A stretch of 24,738 nt of DNA from CAZNMF01 sp035547155 (lineage in GTDB: Bacteria > Acidobacteriota > Vicinamibacteria > Vicinamibacterales > SCN-69-37), in contig DASZVJ010000016.1 of the NCBI GenBank assembly GCA_035547155.1, positions 1 through 24,738 of the forward strand, in the 5' to 3' direction. This document shows positions 1 to 7,747 of this stretch, piece after piece. Both the position numbers and the translations under genes were made by a program. How positions within the stretch are numbered: the first letter of the stretch is position 1; every line of letters starts with the position of its first letter. The notes below the pieces were generated by a model. That model was not told the origin of the DNA. It saw only the letters and a list, made by a program, of their open reading frames with translations, and ran no database searches.

Positions 1-1
1 C

Positions 2-625
2 TGGATCGTGATCACGACCGGCTGGGCGCTGGCCGTGACGATCGGCGTCTACGCGGTCAACGCCATCAGCGGCGCGCACCTGAATCCGGCGGTGACGATC
101 GCGATGGCAGCGATCGGCAAGTTCGCATGGGCGAAGGTGCCATCGTACATCGCCGCGCAGTTGATCGGCGGTGTGCTCGGCGGGACGCTCGTCTGGCTGG
201 CGTATCTGCCGCACTGGGCCGTGACGCCCGATCGCAGCGCGAAGCTCGGCGTGTTCTGCACGGCGCCGGCGATTCGACAGACGGGCGCGAATCTGTTGAC
301 CGAGATCATCGGCACGGCGATGCTCGTGTTCGGTCTGTTGGCGATCCTGACGCCGGCGAACCTCGTGCCCAACACCGGCTTCGATCTCGGTTTCGCACCG
401 GTGCTCGTCGGCTTGGTCGTGTGGGCGATCGGTCTGTCGCTCGGCGGACCGACGGGTTACGCGATCAACCCCGCGCGCGATCTCGGCCCGCGCCTCGCGC
501 ATGCGATGTTGCCGATCGCGGGCAAGGGCGATTCGGACTGGTCGTACGCCTGGATTCCGATCGTCGGACCTATCGTCGGCGGCGTCGCCGGCGCGTTGTT
601 GTATCGCGCGTTGTGGGGCGCGTAG
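2..625 (+). CDS. glpF: Glycerol facilitator (aquaglyceroporin, MIP family), 5' end cut by window
   Basis: Inner-membrane channel for glycerol uptake by facilitated diffusion. The reading frame is open to the window edge, and comparison with E. coli GlpF suggests that roughly the first 45-50 residues are missing. Both pore half-helix motifs are visible: SGAHLNPAVT near the start and GYAINPARD towards the end. The Asp after the second NPAR motif is the usual mark of aquaglyceroporins rather than water-only aquaporins. A Trp in the segment before the first motif aligns with the selectivity-filter Trp48 of E. coli GlpF; the filter Phe is replaced by Tyr. Several hydrophobic membrane segments are present and the chain ends just after the last one. 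The glycerol kinase gene begins 27 bp downstream, so glycerol entering by this channel would be trapped as glycerol-3-phosphate. Family assignment is firm; substrate follows from motif and context. Confidence 0.93.
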   Translation, partial: WIVITTGWALAVTIGVYAVNAISGAHLNPAVTIAMAAIGKFAWAKVPSYIAAQLIGGVLGGTLVWLAYLPHWAVTPDRSAKLGVFCTAPAIRQTGANLLTEIIGTAMLVFGLLAILTPANLVPNTGFDLGFAPVLVGLVVWAIGLSLGGPTGYAINPARDLGPRLAHAMLPIAGKGDSDWSYAWIPIVGPIVGGVAGALLYRALWGA

Positions 626-650
626 CCCGAAGCCTGTCGCCCGTAGCCTG
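626..650 (+). repeat. Two near-identical 11-bp direct repeats between glpF and glpK
   Basis: CCCGAAGCCTG (626-636) and CCCGTAGCCTG (640-650) differ at one base and repeat with a 14-bp period. They fill almost the whole glpF-glpK gap, starting directly after the glpF stop and ending 2 bp before the glpK ATG. The gap has no purine-rich Shine-Dalgarno sequence. The repeat is seen directly; its role is unknown. Confidence 0.7.
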
Positions 651-652
651 CC

Positions 653-2134
653 ATGAAATATCTCCTCGCTCTCGATCAAGGCACCACGAGCTCGCGCGCC
701 ATCGTCTTCGACCACGCCGGTTCGGTCGTGTCGATGGCGCAGCAGGAGTTCCGGCAGATCTATCCGCAGCCCGGATGGGTCGAGCACGACGCGCAGGAGA
801 TCTGGGCGACGCAGTCGACCGTCGCGTCGCAGGCGCTGGAGCGCGCACGGCTCGACGCGACGGACATCGCGGCGATCGGCATCACCAATCAGCGCGAGAC
901 TGCGGTCGTCTGGGATCGCGAAACGGGCAAGCCGATCGCGAACGCGATCGTGTGGCAGGACCGGCGCACGGCCGGTGCCTGCGATCGGCTGCGCGCGCGC
1001 GGGCTCGCCTCGACGATTCGTCGCAAGACAGGCCTCGTCATCGACGCGTACTTCTCCGCGACGAAAGTGCAATGGCTGCTGCAGCACGTGCCCGGTGCGA
1101 AGGCCAACGCGCGGGCGGGCCGTCTCGCGTTCGGCACCGTCGACTCGTGGCTCATCTGGAATCTCACCGGCGGCCGCCAGCACGTCACCGATCCCAGCAA
1201 CGCGTCGCGGACGATGCTGTTCGATATTCGAAAAGGCGAGTGGGACGAGGAGCTGCTGAAGATCTTCGGCGTGCCGCGATCGATGCTGCCGGAGGTGCGA
1301 TCGTCGAGCGAGGTCTACGGCGAGTGCCATCTGTTCGGCGCGCCGATTCCGATCGCGGGCATCGCGGGCGATCAGCAGGCGGCGCTGTTCGGCCAGGTCT
1401 GCACGAAGCCCGGCATGGTCAAGAACACGTACGGCACGGGCTGCTTCATGCTCATGCAGACAGGCACGAAGCCGATCGCGTCGCGCAACAACCTGCTGAC
1501 GACCGTCGCATGGACGATCGGCGGCACGACCGAGTATGCGCTCGAGGGCAGCATCTTCATCGCCGGCGCCGTCGTGCAGTGGCTGCGCGACGAGCTCGGC
1601 CTGATCGCGTCGTCGGCGGAAGTCGAGGCACTGGCGTCGCGCGTGCCGGACAACGGCGGCGTCTACGTCGTGCCGGCGTTCGCGGGCCTCGGCGCACCGC
1701 ATTGGGATCAGTACGCGCGCGGCCTGGTCGTTGGGCTGACGCGCGGATCGAATCGATCACACATCGCGCGCGCGGCGCTCGAAGGCATCGCGTACCAAGT
1801 GGCCGACGTGCTGCACGCGATGGAGCGTGACGCGAAGATCCGTCTGAAAGAGCTGCGCGTCGATGGCGGCGCGTGCGCGAACAACCTGCTGATGCAATTT
1901 CAGGCGGATCTGCTCGGCGTGCCCGTCGTGCGGCCGACCGTTTCCGAGACGACGGCGTTGGGCGCCGCATATCTCGCGGGCCTCGCGGTCGGCTACTGGA
2001 AGAGCCGCGCCGAGATCGCGGAGCAGTGGCAGACGGATCGGCGCTTCACGCCGACGATGAGGCCGGCGGTGAGACGCGCGCTGGAAGAAGGCTGGCGCAA
2101 AGCGCTGACGCGATCGCGCGGGTGGGATCGCTGA
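653..2134 (+). CDS. glpK: Glycerol kinase
   Basis: ATP-dependent phosphorylation of glycerol to sn-glycerol-3-phosphate in the cytoplasm (FGGY carbohydrate kinase family). The 493-residue length is normal. Motifs appear in the expected order: LDQGTTSSRAIVFD phosphate-binding loop at the N-terminus, GWVEHD, ITNQRET, WQDRRT, DSWLIW, GDQQAALFGQ with catalytic-base Asp240, NTYGTGCF, DGGACANN and ETTALGAAYLAG in the second ATPase domain. All signature residues look intact, so the enzyme should be active. It follows glpF in the same direction. The ATG at 653 lacks a recognisable Shine-Dalgarno sequence because the gap is taken up by a direct repeat. Its 3' end overlaps the likely start of the acyltransferase gene. 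No glpD or glpA is visible here, so the next catabolic step must be encoded elsewhere. Confidence 0.97.
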   Translation: MKYLLALDQGTTSSRAIVFDHAGSVVSMAQQEFRQIYPQPGWVEHDAQEIWATQSTVASQALERARLDATDIAAIGITNQRETAVVWDRETGKPIANAIVWQDRRTAGACDRLRARGLASTIRRKTGLVIDAYFSATKVQWLLQHVPGAKANARAGRLAFGTVDSWLIWNLTGGRQHVTDPSNASRTMLFDIRKGEWDEELLKIFGVPRSMLPEVRSSSEVYGECHLFGAPIPIAGIAGDQQAALFGQVCTKPGMVKNTYGTGCFMLMQTGTKPIASRNNLLTTVAWTIGGTTEYALEGSIFIAGAVVQWLRDELGLIASSAEVEALASRVPDNGGVYVVPAFAGLGAPHWDQYARGLVVGLTRGSNRSHIARAALEGIAYQVADVLHAMERDAKIRLKELRVDGGACANNLLMQFQADLLGVPVVRPTVSETTALGAAYLAGLAVGYWKSRAEIAEQWQTDRRFTPTMRPAVRRALEEGWRKALTRSRGWDR

Positions 2135-3243
2135 ACGCGATCGGCCGTCGCGGGCCGCGGCCGCATCTTCGTGCGCTGACCGGCGCACGCTTTCTCGCCG
2201 CGCTGCACGTCGTCCTGTATCACGTGCTCGCGTGGCAAGGGACGTGGTTCTCCGCCGTCATCGGGACGGGCTACGTCTCCGTCAATTTCTTCTTCGTGCT
2301 GTCGGGCTTCATCCTCGCGTACACGTATGGCGACCATCCAATCGATCCGCGCGAGTTCTACGCCGCACGCGTGGCACGTATCTATCCGATCTACGTTCTC
2401 GGCCTGCTGCTCGCCGCGACGTTCTTCGTTCGCGCGCACGTCAACGCGCACACGGTCGGACTGATGGTGGCGCAGGGCGCGGCCGTGCTGCTGCTCGTGC
2501 AGGCGCAAGTGCCGAACTGGTCGCTCGTCTGGAGCTCGCCGTCGTGGTCGCTGTCAGTCGAAGCATTCTTCTATCTTCTGTTTCCGTGCATCGCGCCCCG
2601 GCTGCTTCGCGTGAAGCGTCCGCGCGTCTGGGCGCTGGTCATGTGGTGCGTGCTGATGGCGATCGCTGGTCTCTTTCTGCGATTCGCACCGCCAGCGGCG
2701 GATGGATCGCCAGGCACGGCGATCGACATCCTTCGTCACTCGCCCGTGCTCCGCCTTCCCGAATTTCTGATCGGCGTCATCGCCGCGCGCGAATCCCGGA
2801 CGCGTGCGTGGGCCGCGTTGCCCGCGACGCTGGCCATTCTCGTCGCCCTCGCGATCTCTTCGTCGATTCCGTACGTGCTGCTGCACCACGGACTGCTCGA
2901 TCCGTTGTTCGTCGTGTTGATCGTCGCGCTTGCGAGCGGCGGTGGGCTTCTTGGTCGCGTGCTGTCCAGCGGGCCGTTCGTGGCTCTCGGCGAAGCGAGC
3001 TACGCGCTGTACATCGTGCACGTTCCGTTGCTGCTGATTGGGCGCGCCGTCGTCCAGGCGATCGCGCCGTCTCAGCTCGAGACGGCGGCGTTCAGGGCCG
3101 GCTTGATCGGATTGATGATCGCCGCGTCGCTGATGGCGTTTCGCTTCGTCGAGTGGCCGCTTCGCCATCGCTTGCGTCGGGCCCTCGGCGGCGGGCGGCT
3201 GTCCGAGGACGTCGCGATGGGCGAACCGTCGCCGGCGAAGTAA
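2122..3243 (+). CDS. Acyltransferase 3 family integral membrane protein (OafA-like)
   Basis: Multi-pass inner-membrane acyltransferase of the family that O-acetylates or acylates surface polysaccharides, lipids and antibiotics. The N-terminal pattern, an LTGARFLAAL stretch followed by HVVLYHV in the first membrane helix, carries the conserved Arg and His. It is followed by NFFFVLSGFILAY and FYAARVARIYPIY, both hallmarks of the family. About ten hydrophobic segments follow, including LGEASYALYIVHVPLLL near the C-terminus. The frame stays open far upstream inside glpK; GTG at 2122 is chosen because it gives 373 residues, the normal size, and sits just before the conserved region. This start overlaps the glpK stop by 13 bp, which suggests translational coupling. 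The acceptor cannot be told from sequence; a role in glycerolipid or glycan modification is only suggested by the neighbours. Confidence 0.85.
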   Translation: MGSLNAIGRRGPRPHLRALTGARFLAALHVVLYHVLAWQGTWFSAVIGTGYVSVNFFFVLSGFILAYTYGDHPIDPREFYAARVARIYPIYVLGLLLAATFFVRAHVNAHTVGLMVAQGAAVLLLVQAQVPNWSLVWSSPSWSLSVEAFFYLLFPCIAPRLLRVKRPRVWALVMWCVLMAIAGLFLRFAPPAADGSPGTAIDILRHSPVLRLPEFLIGVIAARESRTRAWAALPATLAILVALAISSSIPYVLLHHGLLDPLFVVLIVALASGGGLLGRVLSSGPFVALGEASYALYIVHVPLLLIGRAVVQAIAPSQLETAAFRAGLIGLMIAASLMAFRFVEWPLRHRLRRALGGGRLSEDVAMGEPSPAK

Positions 3244-3252
3244 TCTGGAGGC

Positions 3253-3669
3253 GTGGAGCCGTCGTCCGAACGCCGGATGCCGCCGATCATTCTGTTCGAC
3301 GGGACCTGCGCCTTCTGTGAGCGCGCCGTGACGTTCATCGCGGCGCGCGATCGCGACGCCGGCTTCCGATTCGGTGCGTCGCAGTCGCCGCAGGCCGCCG
3401 CGCTGCTCGCGCCGTACGGCCTCACGCGCGAGATCGCGCGCAGCATCATCTTGATCGAGGACGGCTGCGTCTATCTGCGATCGACGGCGTCGCTGCGCAT
3501 TGCTGCGCGCCTGCGCTGGCCGTGGTCGCTCGCGCGCCTGTGCCTCGCCGTGCCCGTGCCCATCCGCGACGCCGTCTATCGGGTCGTCGCGGCGATCCGC
3601 CATCGCGTCGCCGGCCGATCGAATGCGTGCGAGATTCCGCCGCCCGCAATCCGCAACCGGATGATTTGA
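3253..3669 (+). CDS. DCC-family thiol-disulfide oxidoreductase-like protein (DUF393)
   Basis: Small protein of the DCC family, named after the Asp-x-x-Cys-x-x-Cys signature. Here it reads FDGTCAFC, with Asp16, Cys19 and Cys22 close to the N-terminus, as expected for this thioredoxin-like group. The downstream pattern, an FRFGASQSPQAAALL stretch then a LIEDGCVYLRS strand and SLARLCLAVPVPIRDAVYR, matches the family layout. The 138-residue length is normal. No signal peptide is visible, so it is probably cytoplasmic. It begins 9 bp after the acyltransferase stop. The start is uncertain: GTG at 3253 has GGAGG only one base upstream, which is too close, and ATG at 3277 is an alternative that keeps the CxxC motif. 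The family's biochemical role is poorly defined; a redox function is inferred from the motif. Confidence 0.85.
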   Translation: MEPSSERRMPPIILFDGTCAFCERAVTFIAARDRDAGFRFGASQSPQAAALLAPYGLTREIARSIILIEDGCVYLRSTASLRIAARLRWPWSLARLCLAVPVPIRDAVYRVVAAIRHRVAGRSNACEIPPPAIRNRMI

Positions 3670-3703
3670 ATCCACCCGCGGGTTTCTGCCAAAGTCTTAC
3701 TCC

Positions 3704-5626
3704 GTGGCGACCAATCCAGGCACGGCCGGCTCGAGCCGGATCGTGACCGACTACGAGGCGTATCTCTTCGGCGAAGGCCATTGGCTGCGCGCGTGGGAAA
3801 AGATGGGCGCGCGGCCCGCGGTCCGCGACGGTGCGGCCGGGTACAGCTTCGTGGTCTGGGCGCCGAACGCGCGCGCCGTCTCCGTGATCGGCTCGTTCAA
3901 CGACTGGGACGCGCGCGTGCACCAGATGCACGGCCTCGGCGTGAGCGGCATCTGGGAGCTCTTCATTCCCGGCGTGCGCGAAGGCGAGCTCTACAAGTTC
4001 GAGATCGTGCCGCTCTCGGGCCCTCCGCTCGTCAAGACGGATCCGTTCGGGCTCGCCGCCGAGGTGCCGCCGCGCACCGCGTCGATCACGACGCACCTCG
4101 GCCGGCACGTGTGGCGCGACGAGGCGTGGATGGGCGCGCGGCGCGATCAGCCGTCGCTCGACACGCCGATGGCGATCTACGAAGTCCACGTCGGATCGTG
4201 GCGCCGCAATCCGCTCGAGGCCAATCGATCGCTCACGTGGCGCGAGCTCGCGGCCGAGCTGGTGCCATACGTCAAGCAGCTCGGGTTCACGCACGTCGAG
4301 CTGCTGCCGGTGATGGAACATCCGTTCGATGGCTCGTGGGGCTATCAGGTGACGGGCTACTTCGCGCCGACGAGCCGCTACGGCACGCCGGACGATTTCC
4401 GGTTCTTCGTCGACGAGTGCCACGTCCACGGCATCGGCGTCTTTCTCGACTGGGTACCAGGACATTTTCCGAAGGACGCGCACGGCCTCGCGCAGTTCGA
4501 TGGCACCGCGCTCTACGAGCACGCCGATCCGCGCCAGGGCGAGCACCAGGACTGGGGCACGCTCATCTTCAATTACGGCCGGCACGAGGTCCGCAACTTC
4601 CTGCTGTCGAACGCGCTCTACTGGCTCGAGAGCTTCCACATCGACGGCCTGCGCGTCGACGCGGTCGCGTCGATGCTGTATCTCGACTACTCGCGCCGCG
4701 AAGGCGAGTGGATCCCGAACGCGTACGGCGGCCGCGAGAACCTCGAGGCGATCGACTTTCTCCGCGAGCTCAATGCGCTCACGCACGGCCAGCATCCCGG
4801 CACCGCGATGATCGCGGAGGAGTCGACGGCGTTTCCCGCCGTCAGCCGCCCGACGTGGGTCGGCGGGCTCGGCTTCACGTTCAAGTGGAACATGGGCTGG
4901 ATGCACGACATCCTGACCTACATCGGCAAGGATCCCGTCTACCGCCGTTGGGAGCACCAGCACCTGACGTTCTCGATGCTCTATGCGTACAACGAGAACT
5001 TCGTGCTGCCGTTCTCGCACGACGAAGTCGTGCACGGCAAGGGATCGATGATGGACAAGGCGCCAGGCGATCCCTGGCAGAAGGCCGCGACGCTGCGCGT
5101 GCTCTACACGTTCATGTACGCCCATCCCGGCAAGAAGCTGCAGTTCATGGGCAACGAGATCGGCGAATGGCGCGAGTGGCGCCATGACGACTCGCTCGAC
5201 TGGGACCTGCTGAAGATGCCGCTGCACGCCGGCCTGCAGCGATTCGTGGGCGACGTGAACCAGCTCTATGCGTCGCAGCCCGCGCTCTTTCAGATCGATT
5301 TCGAGGCGGCGGGCTTCTCGTGGATCGACTGCAACGATTACGAGTCCAGCGTCATCTCGCTCATCCGCCGCGCCCGCGATCCGCGCGACTTCGTCGTCGT
5401 CGTCCTGAACTTCACGCCGATCGTGCGGCAGGACTATCGCGTCGGCGTGCCGGAGGCGGGGTTCTATAAGGAGCTGCTGAACAGCGACGCCGAGTGGTAC
5501 GGCGGCGGCAACGTCGGCAACGAAGGCGGACGGCATACCGAGCCGGTCCCTGCGCACGGCCACGCGCAGTCGCTGCGCCTCACGCTGCCGCCATTGGCGG
5601 GACTGATCTTCAAGATCGAGCGATAG
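3704..5626 (+). CDS. glgB: 1,4-alpha-glucan (glycogen) branching enzyme
   Basis: Transfers alpha-1,4-glucan segments to form alpha-1,6 branches in glycogen (GH13 type, EC 2.4.1.18), in the cytoplasm. An N-terminal CBM48-type domain is visible (YSFVVWAPNARAVSVIG, then SFNDWD). It is followed by the catalytic barrel with IYEVHVGSW, ELLPVMEHPFDGSWGYQ, the nucleophile region GLRVDAVASM (Asp319), the acid/base region MIAEES (Glu372) and LPFSHDEVVHGKGS. The C-terminal beta domain ends at residue 640. At 640 residues it is the short form, without the extra N-terminal module of the roughly 730-residue E. coli enzyme. GTG at 3704 is the chosen start because the CBM48 region follows directly; no clear Shine-Dalgarno sequence is seen. 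It lies 34 bp after the DCC gene and may be read with it. No other glg gene is visible. Confidence 0.96.
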   Translation: MATNPGTAGSSRIVTDYEAYLFGEGHWLRAWEKMGARPAVRDGAAGYSFVVWAPNARAVSVIGSFNDWDARVHQMHGLGVSGIWELFIPGVREGELYKFEIVPLSGPPLVKTDPFGLAAEVPPRTASITTHLGRHVWRDEAWMGARRDQPSLDTPMAIYEVHVGSWRRNPLEANRSLTWRELAAELVPYVKQLGFTHVELLPVMEHPFDGSWGYQVTGYFAPTSRYGTPDDFRFFVDECHVHGIGVFLDWVPGHFPKDAHGLAQFDGTALYEHADPRQGEHQDWGTLIFNYGRHEVRNFLLSNALYWLESFHIDGLRVDAVASMLYLDYSRREGEWIPNAYGGRENLEAIDFLRELNALTHGQHPGTAMIAEESTAFPAVSRPTWVGGLGFTFKWNMGWMHDILTYIGKDPVYRRWEHQHLTFSMLYAYNENFVLPFSHDEVVHGKGSMMDKAPGDPWQKAATLRVLYTFMYAHPGKKLQFMGNEIGEWREWRHDDSLDWDLLKMPLHAGLQRFVGDVNQLYASQPALFQIDFEAAGFSWIDCNDYESSVISLIRRARDPRDFVVVVLNFTPIVRQDYRVGVPEAGFYKELLNSDAEWYGGGNVGNEGGRHTEPVPAHGHAQSLRLTLPPLAGLIFKIER

Positions 5627-5642
5627 CTGCCCGCGGATCTCG

Positions 5643-5660
5643 CCGGACCTGAAGGTCCGG
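5643..5660. terminator. Perfect 8-bp hairpin downstream of glgB
   Basis: CCGGACCT-GA-AGGTCCGG is a perfect inverted repeat 17 bp after the glgB stop and 37 bp beyond the stop of the convergent uup gene. There is no T tract, so it is either a bidirectional terminator of the GC-rich hairpin type or an mRNA 3'-end stabiliser. The structure is seen; the function is inferred. Confidence 0.55.
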
Positions 5661-5662
5661 CC

Positions 5663-5690
5663 GGGCGGCCACAGGGGGCCGCCCCTACGG
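5663..5690 (-). repeat. Interspersed palindromic repeat, copy 1
   Basis: A perfect hairpin, GGGCGGCC-ACAGGG-GGCCGCCC, is followed by the constant tail CTACGG. Two further copies of the same element lie at 17251-17278 and 17668-17694, so it is a dispersed repeat and not a chance palindrome. Copies 2 and 3 read in the opposite orientation on the plus strand, with the GTAGGGGC end first. Each copy lies just after a stop codon; this one sits between the convergent glgB and uup genes, 2 bp after another hairpin. Confidence 0.8.
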
Positions 5691-5696
5691 GCCGCC

Positions 5697-7613
5697 TCAT
5701 GACGTCTTCGCGCCTGCCTGCCTCGTGTCCAGCTCTTCCCATCGCTGCAGCGCCGCGTCGTGCTCGGCTCGCAACGTCTCCAACCGTGCGACCGTGTCGC
5801 GCACGGTGTCGGCCCGCTCGCGATAGAAATCCGGCGACGCAAGTTGCGCTTCGATCGCGCCAATCTCGGCTTCGATCGCGTCGATGCGCGCGGGCAGCTC
5901 TTCCAGCTCTTTTTTCTCTTTGAACGACAGCTTCGCAGGATTCGCCGTGCGTGCGCGTGTAGGCTTCGCGGTGGTAACTGCAGTTGCCATTGTCATCTCG
6001 GCCGGCGCGGGCACGGCAGCGGTGCGTTGCCGCTCCCAGTCTTCGTAGCCGCCGACGTACTCGACGATGCGTCCGTCGCCTTCGAACGCGAAGACGCTGG
6101 TGACGATGTGATCGAGGAACGTCCGGTCGTGGCTGACGAGCAGGATAGTGCCGGGAAACTCGACGAGTTGTTCCTCCAGCAGCTCCAGCGTCTCGAGATC
6201 GAGGTCGTTGGTCGGCTCGTCGAGGATGAGCACGTTCGCGGCGCGCGTGAACAGGCGCGCCAGCAGCAGGCGATTGCGCTCGCCGCCCGACAGCGCCTTC
6301 ACCGGCGAGCGTGCGCGCTCCGGCGGAAACAGGAAGTCGCGGAGATAGCCGTGAACGTGACGCGGCTGGCCGTGCACGATCACCGTGTCGTTGCCGTCAG
6401 CGACCGCGTCGGCGACGGTGCGCTCGGGATCGAGCTGCTCGCGCTGCTGATCGAAGTACGCGATCTGCAGGTTGGTGCCTCGTTCGATCGTTCCGCTGTC
6501 CGGGTTCAGCTCTCCCGTCAGCAGCCTCAGCAGCGTCGTCTTGCCTGCACCGTTCGGACCGATGAGGCCAATGCGATCGCCTCGCGCGATCCGCGTCGAG
6601 AAGTCGTCGACGATCGGCCGCCCGCCGTACGCGAACGACACGTGCTCGGCGTCGAAGACGACATGTCCCGAGCGATCCGCCGCGTCGATGCCGAGCCGCA
6701 CGCGGCCGACGACATCGCGTCGCGCCGCGCGCTCGCGACGCATCTCGATCAACGCGCGCACACGGCCTTCGTTGCGCGTGCGCCGTGCCTTCACGCCCTG
6801 CCGCAGCCACGCTTCTTCCTCGGCCAGCTTCTTGTCGAACTTCTCGTGCTGCAGGGCCTCATTGGCGAGCCACGCCTCTTTCTTTTCGAGAAACGTGTCG
6901 TAGTCGCCCGGCCACGACGTCAGCCGCCCGCGGTCCAGCTCGACGATGCGTGTGGCGAGGCGGCGGAGGAAGGTGCGATCGTGGGTGACGAAGACGACCG
7001 CGCCCGGGTAGTCGAGCAGGAATGTTTCGAGCCACGCGATGGCGGCGATGTCGAGATGGTTCGTCGGCTCGTCCAGCAGCAGCAACCCGGGTTGCGCCAC
7101 GAGGGCGCGCGCCAGCATCACGCGACGTCGCCATCCACCGGACAACGCGTCAACCGGCGTTTCCGCCGGCAACTCCAGTTTCGCGACGATCAGCTCGACG
7201 CGCTGCTCGGCGCGCCAGCCGTCGCGTTCTTCGAGGGCGTGCTGGAGGCGGCCGAGCTCGGCCAACGCCGCGTCGCTCGCGGACTCGGCCACGGCCCGCG
7301 CGATGCGATGGTACGCGGCGACCAGCTCGCCCATCCGCCCGAGGCCGTCGGCAACGACGTCGAAAACGGTGCGGGTCGATGTGAGCGGGACGTCCTGATC
7401 GAGCCGCGCCGCTTCGAGCCCGGGCGCACGCCAGATCGTGCCGGCGTCCGGCTCCAGCTCGCCGCTCAGGACGCGGAGCAGCGTCGACTTGCCGGTGCCG
7501 TTCCGGCCGATGATGGCCACGCGTTCCTTTTCATCGATCTGCAGAGAGGCATCGTCGAGCAGCGGGACGTGTCCGAAGGCCGTGGACACGTGGCTCAGCG
7601 TCAAAACGGGCAT
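5697..7613 (-). CDS. uup: ABC-F family ATPase, Uup type
   Basis: Soluble duplicated ABC ATPase without membrane segments; ABC-F proteins act on ribosomes or branched nucleic-acid structures. Two nucleotide-binding domains are visible. The first has Walker A IGRNGTGKST, signature LSGGWRRRVMLARAL and Walker B LLLDEPTNHLD. The second has Walker A IGPNGAGKTT, signature LSGGERNRLLLARLF and LILDEPTNDLD followed by ETLELLEEQL, which is typical of Uup. The interdomain linker is Arg/Lys-rich. The C-terminus carries a charged coiled coil that begins LSFKEKKELEELPARI, the known Uup DNA-binding-type tail. ATG at 7613 is preferred over GTG at 7619 because AAGG lies 8 bases upstream of it; this gives 638 residues, close to E. 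coli Uup. The gene converges on glgB and diverges from the MFS gene. Confidence 0.93.
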   Translation of the reverse strand: MPVLTLSHVSTAFGHVPLLDDASLQIDEKERVAIIGRNGTGKSTLLRVLSGELEPDAGTIWRAPGLEAARLDQDVPLTSTRTVFDVVADGLGRMGELVAAYHRIARAVAESASDAALAELGRLQHALEERDGWRAEQRVELIVAKLELPAETPVDALSGGWRRRVMLARALVAQPGLLLLDEPTNHLDIAAIAWLETFLLDYPGAVVFVTHDRTFLRRLATRIVELDRGRLTSWPGDYDTFLEKKEAWLANEALQHEKFDKKLAEEEAWLRQGVKARRTRNEGRVRALIEMRRERAARRDVVGRVRLGIDAADRSGHVVFDAEHVSFAYGGRPIVDDFSTRIARGDRIGLIGPNGAGKTTLLRLLTGELNPDSGTIERGTNLQIAYFDQQREQLDPERTVADAVADGNDTVIVHGQPRHVHGYLRDFLFPPERARSPVKALSGGERNRLLLARLFTRAANVLILDEPTNDLDLETLELLEEQLVEFPGTILLVSHDRTFLDHIVTSVFAFEGDGRIVEYVGGYEDWERQRTAAVPAPAEMTMATAVTTAKPTRARTANPAKLSFKEKKELEELPARIDAIEAEIGAIEAQLASPDFYRERADTVRDTVARLETLRAEHDAALQRWEELDTRQAGAKTS

Positions 7614-7664
7614 TCGCACGACCTTACCATGCGGCGTCGTTCGTCTTTGGACCGGGAATCAGCG

Positions 7665-7670
7665 TAGAAT
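7665..7670 (+). promoter_or_regulatory. Possible -10 element of the MFS transporter gene
   Basis: TAGAAT lies in the 134-bp divergent gap between uup and the MFS gene. No convincing -35 hexamer is seen at 16-18 bp spacing. The call rests on similarity to the TAGACT box of the better tRNA-Ser promoter in this window and to TAGAAT before the VKOR gene. Confidence 0.35.
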
Positions 7671-7747
7671 GCACGCCTCTGAAACTGACCGAGATCGCGG
7701 CAGCTGAGGCTGTGCCAGCCAACCTGCGTATTTGGAGGGGCGAGGAC

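Noticed and set aside
127..1830. 567-codon frame overlapping glpF and glpK
   Set aside because: Arg-rich translation typical of a frame shadow in GC-rich DNA.
3446..5863. 805-codon open frame antisense to glgB
   Set aside because: Arg/Ala/Asp-rich composition with no motif, fully overlapping a strongly recognised enzyme; a third-position GC shadow.
5760..7667. 635-codon open frame antisense to uup
   Set aside because: No domain signature; the opposite strand carries complete Walker and signature motifs.
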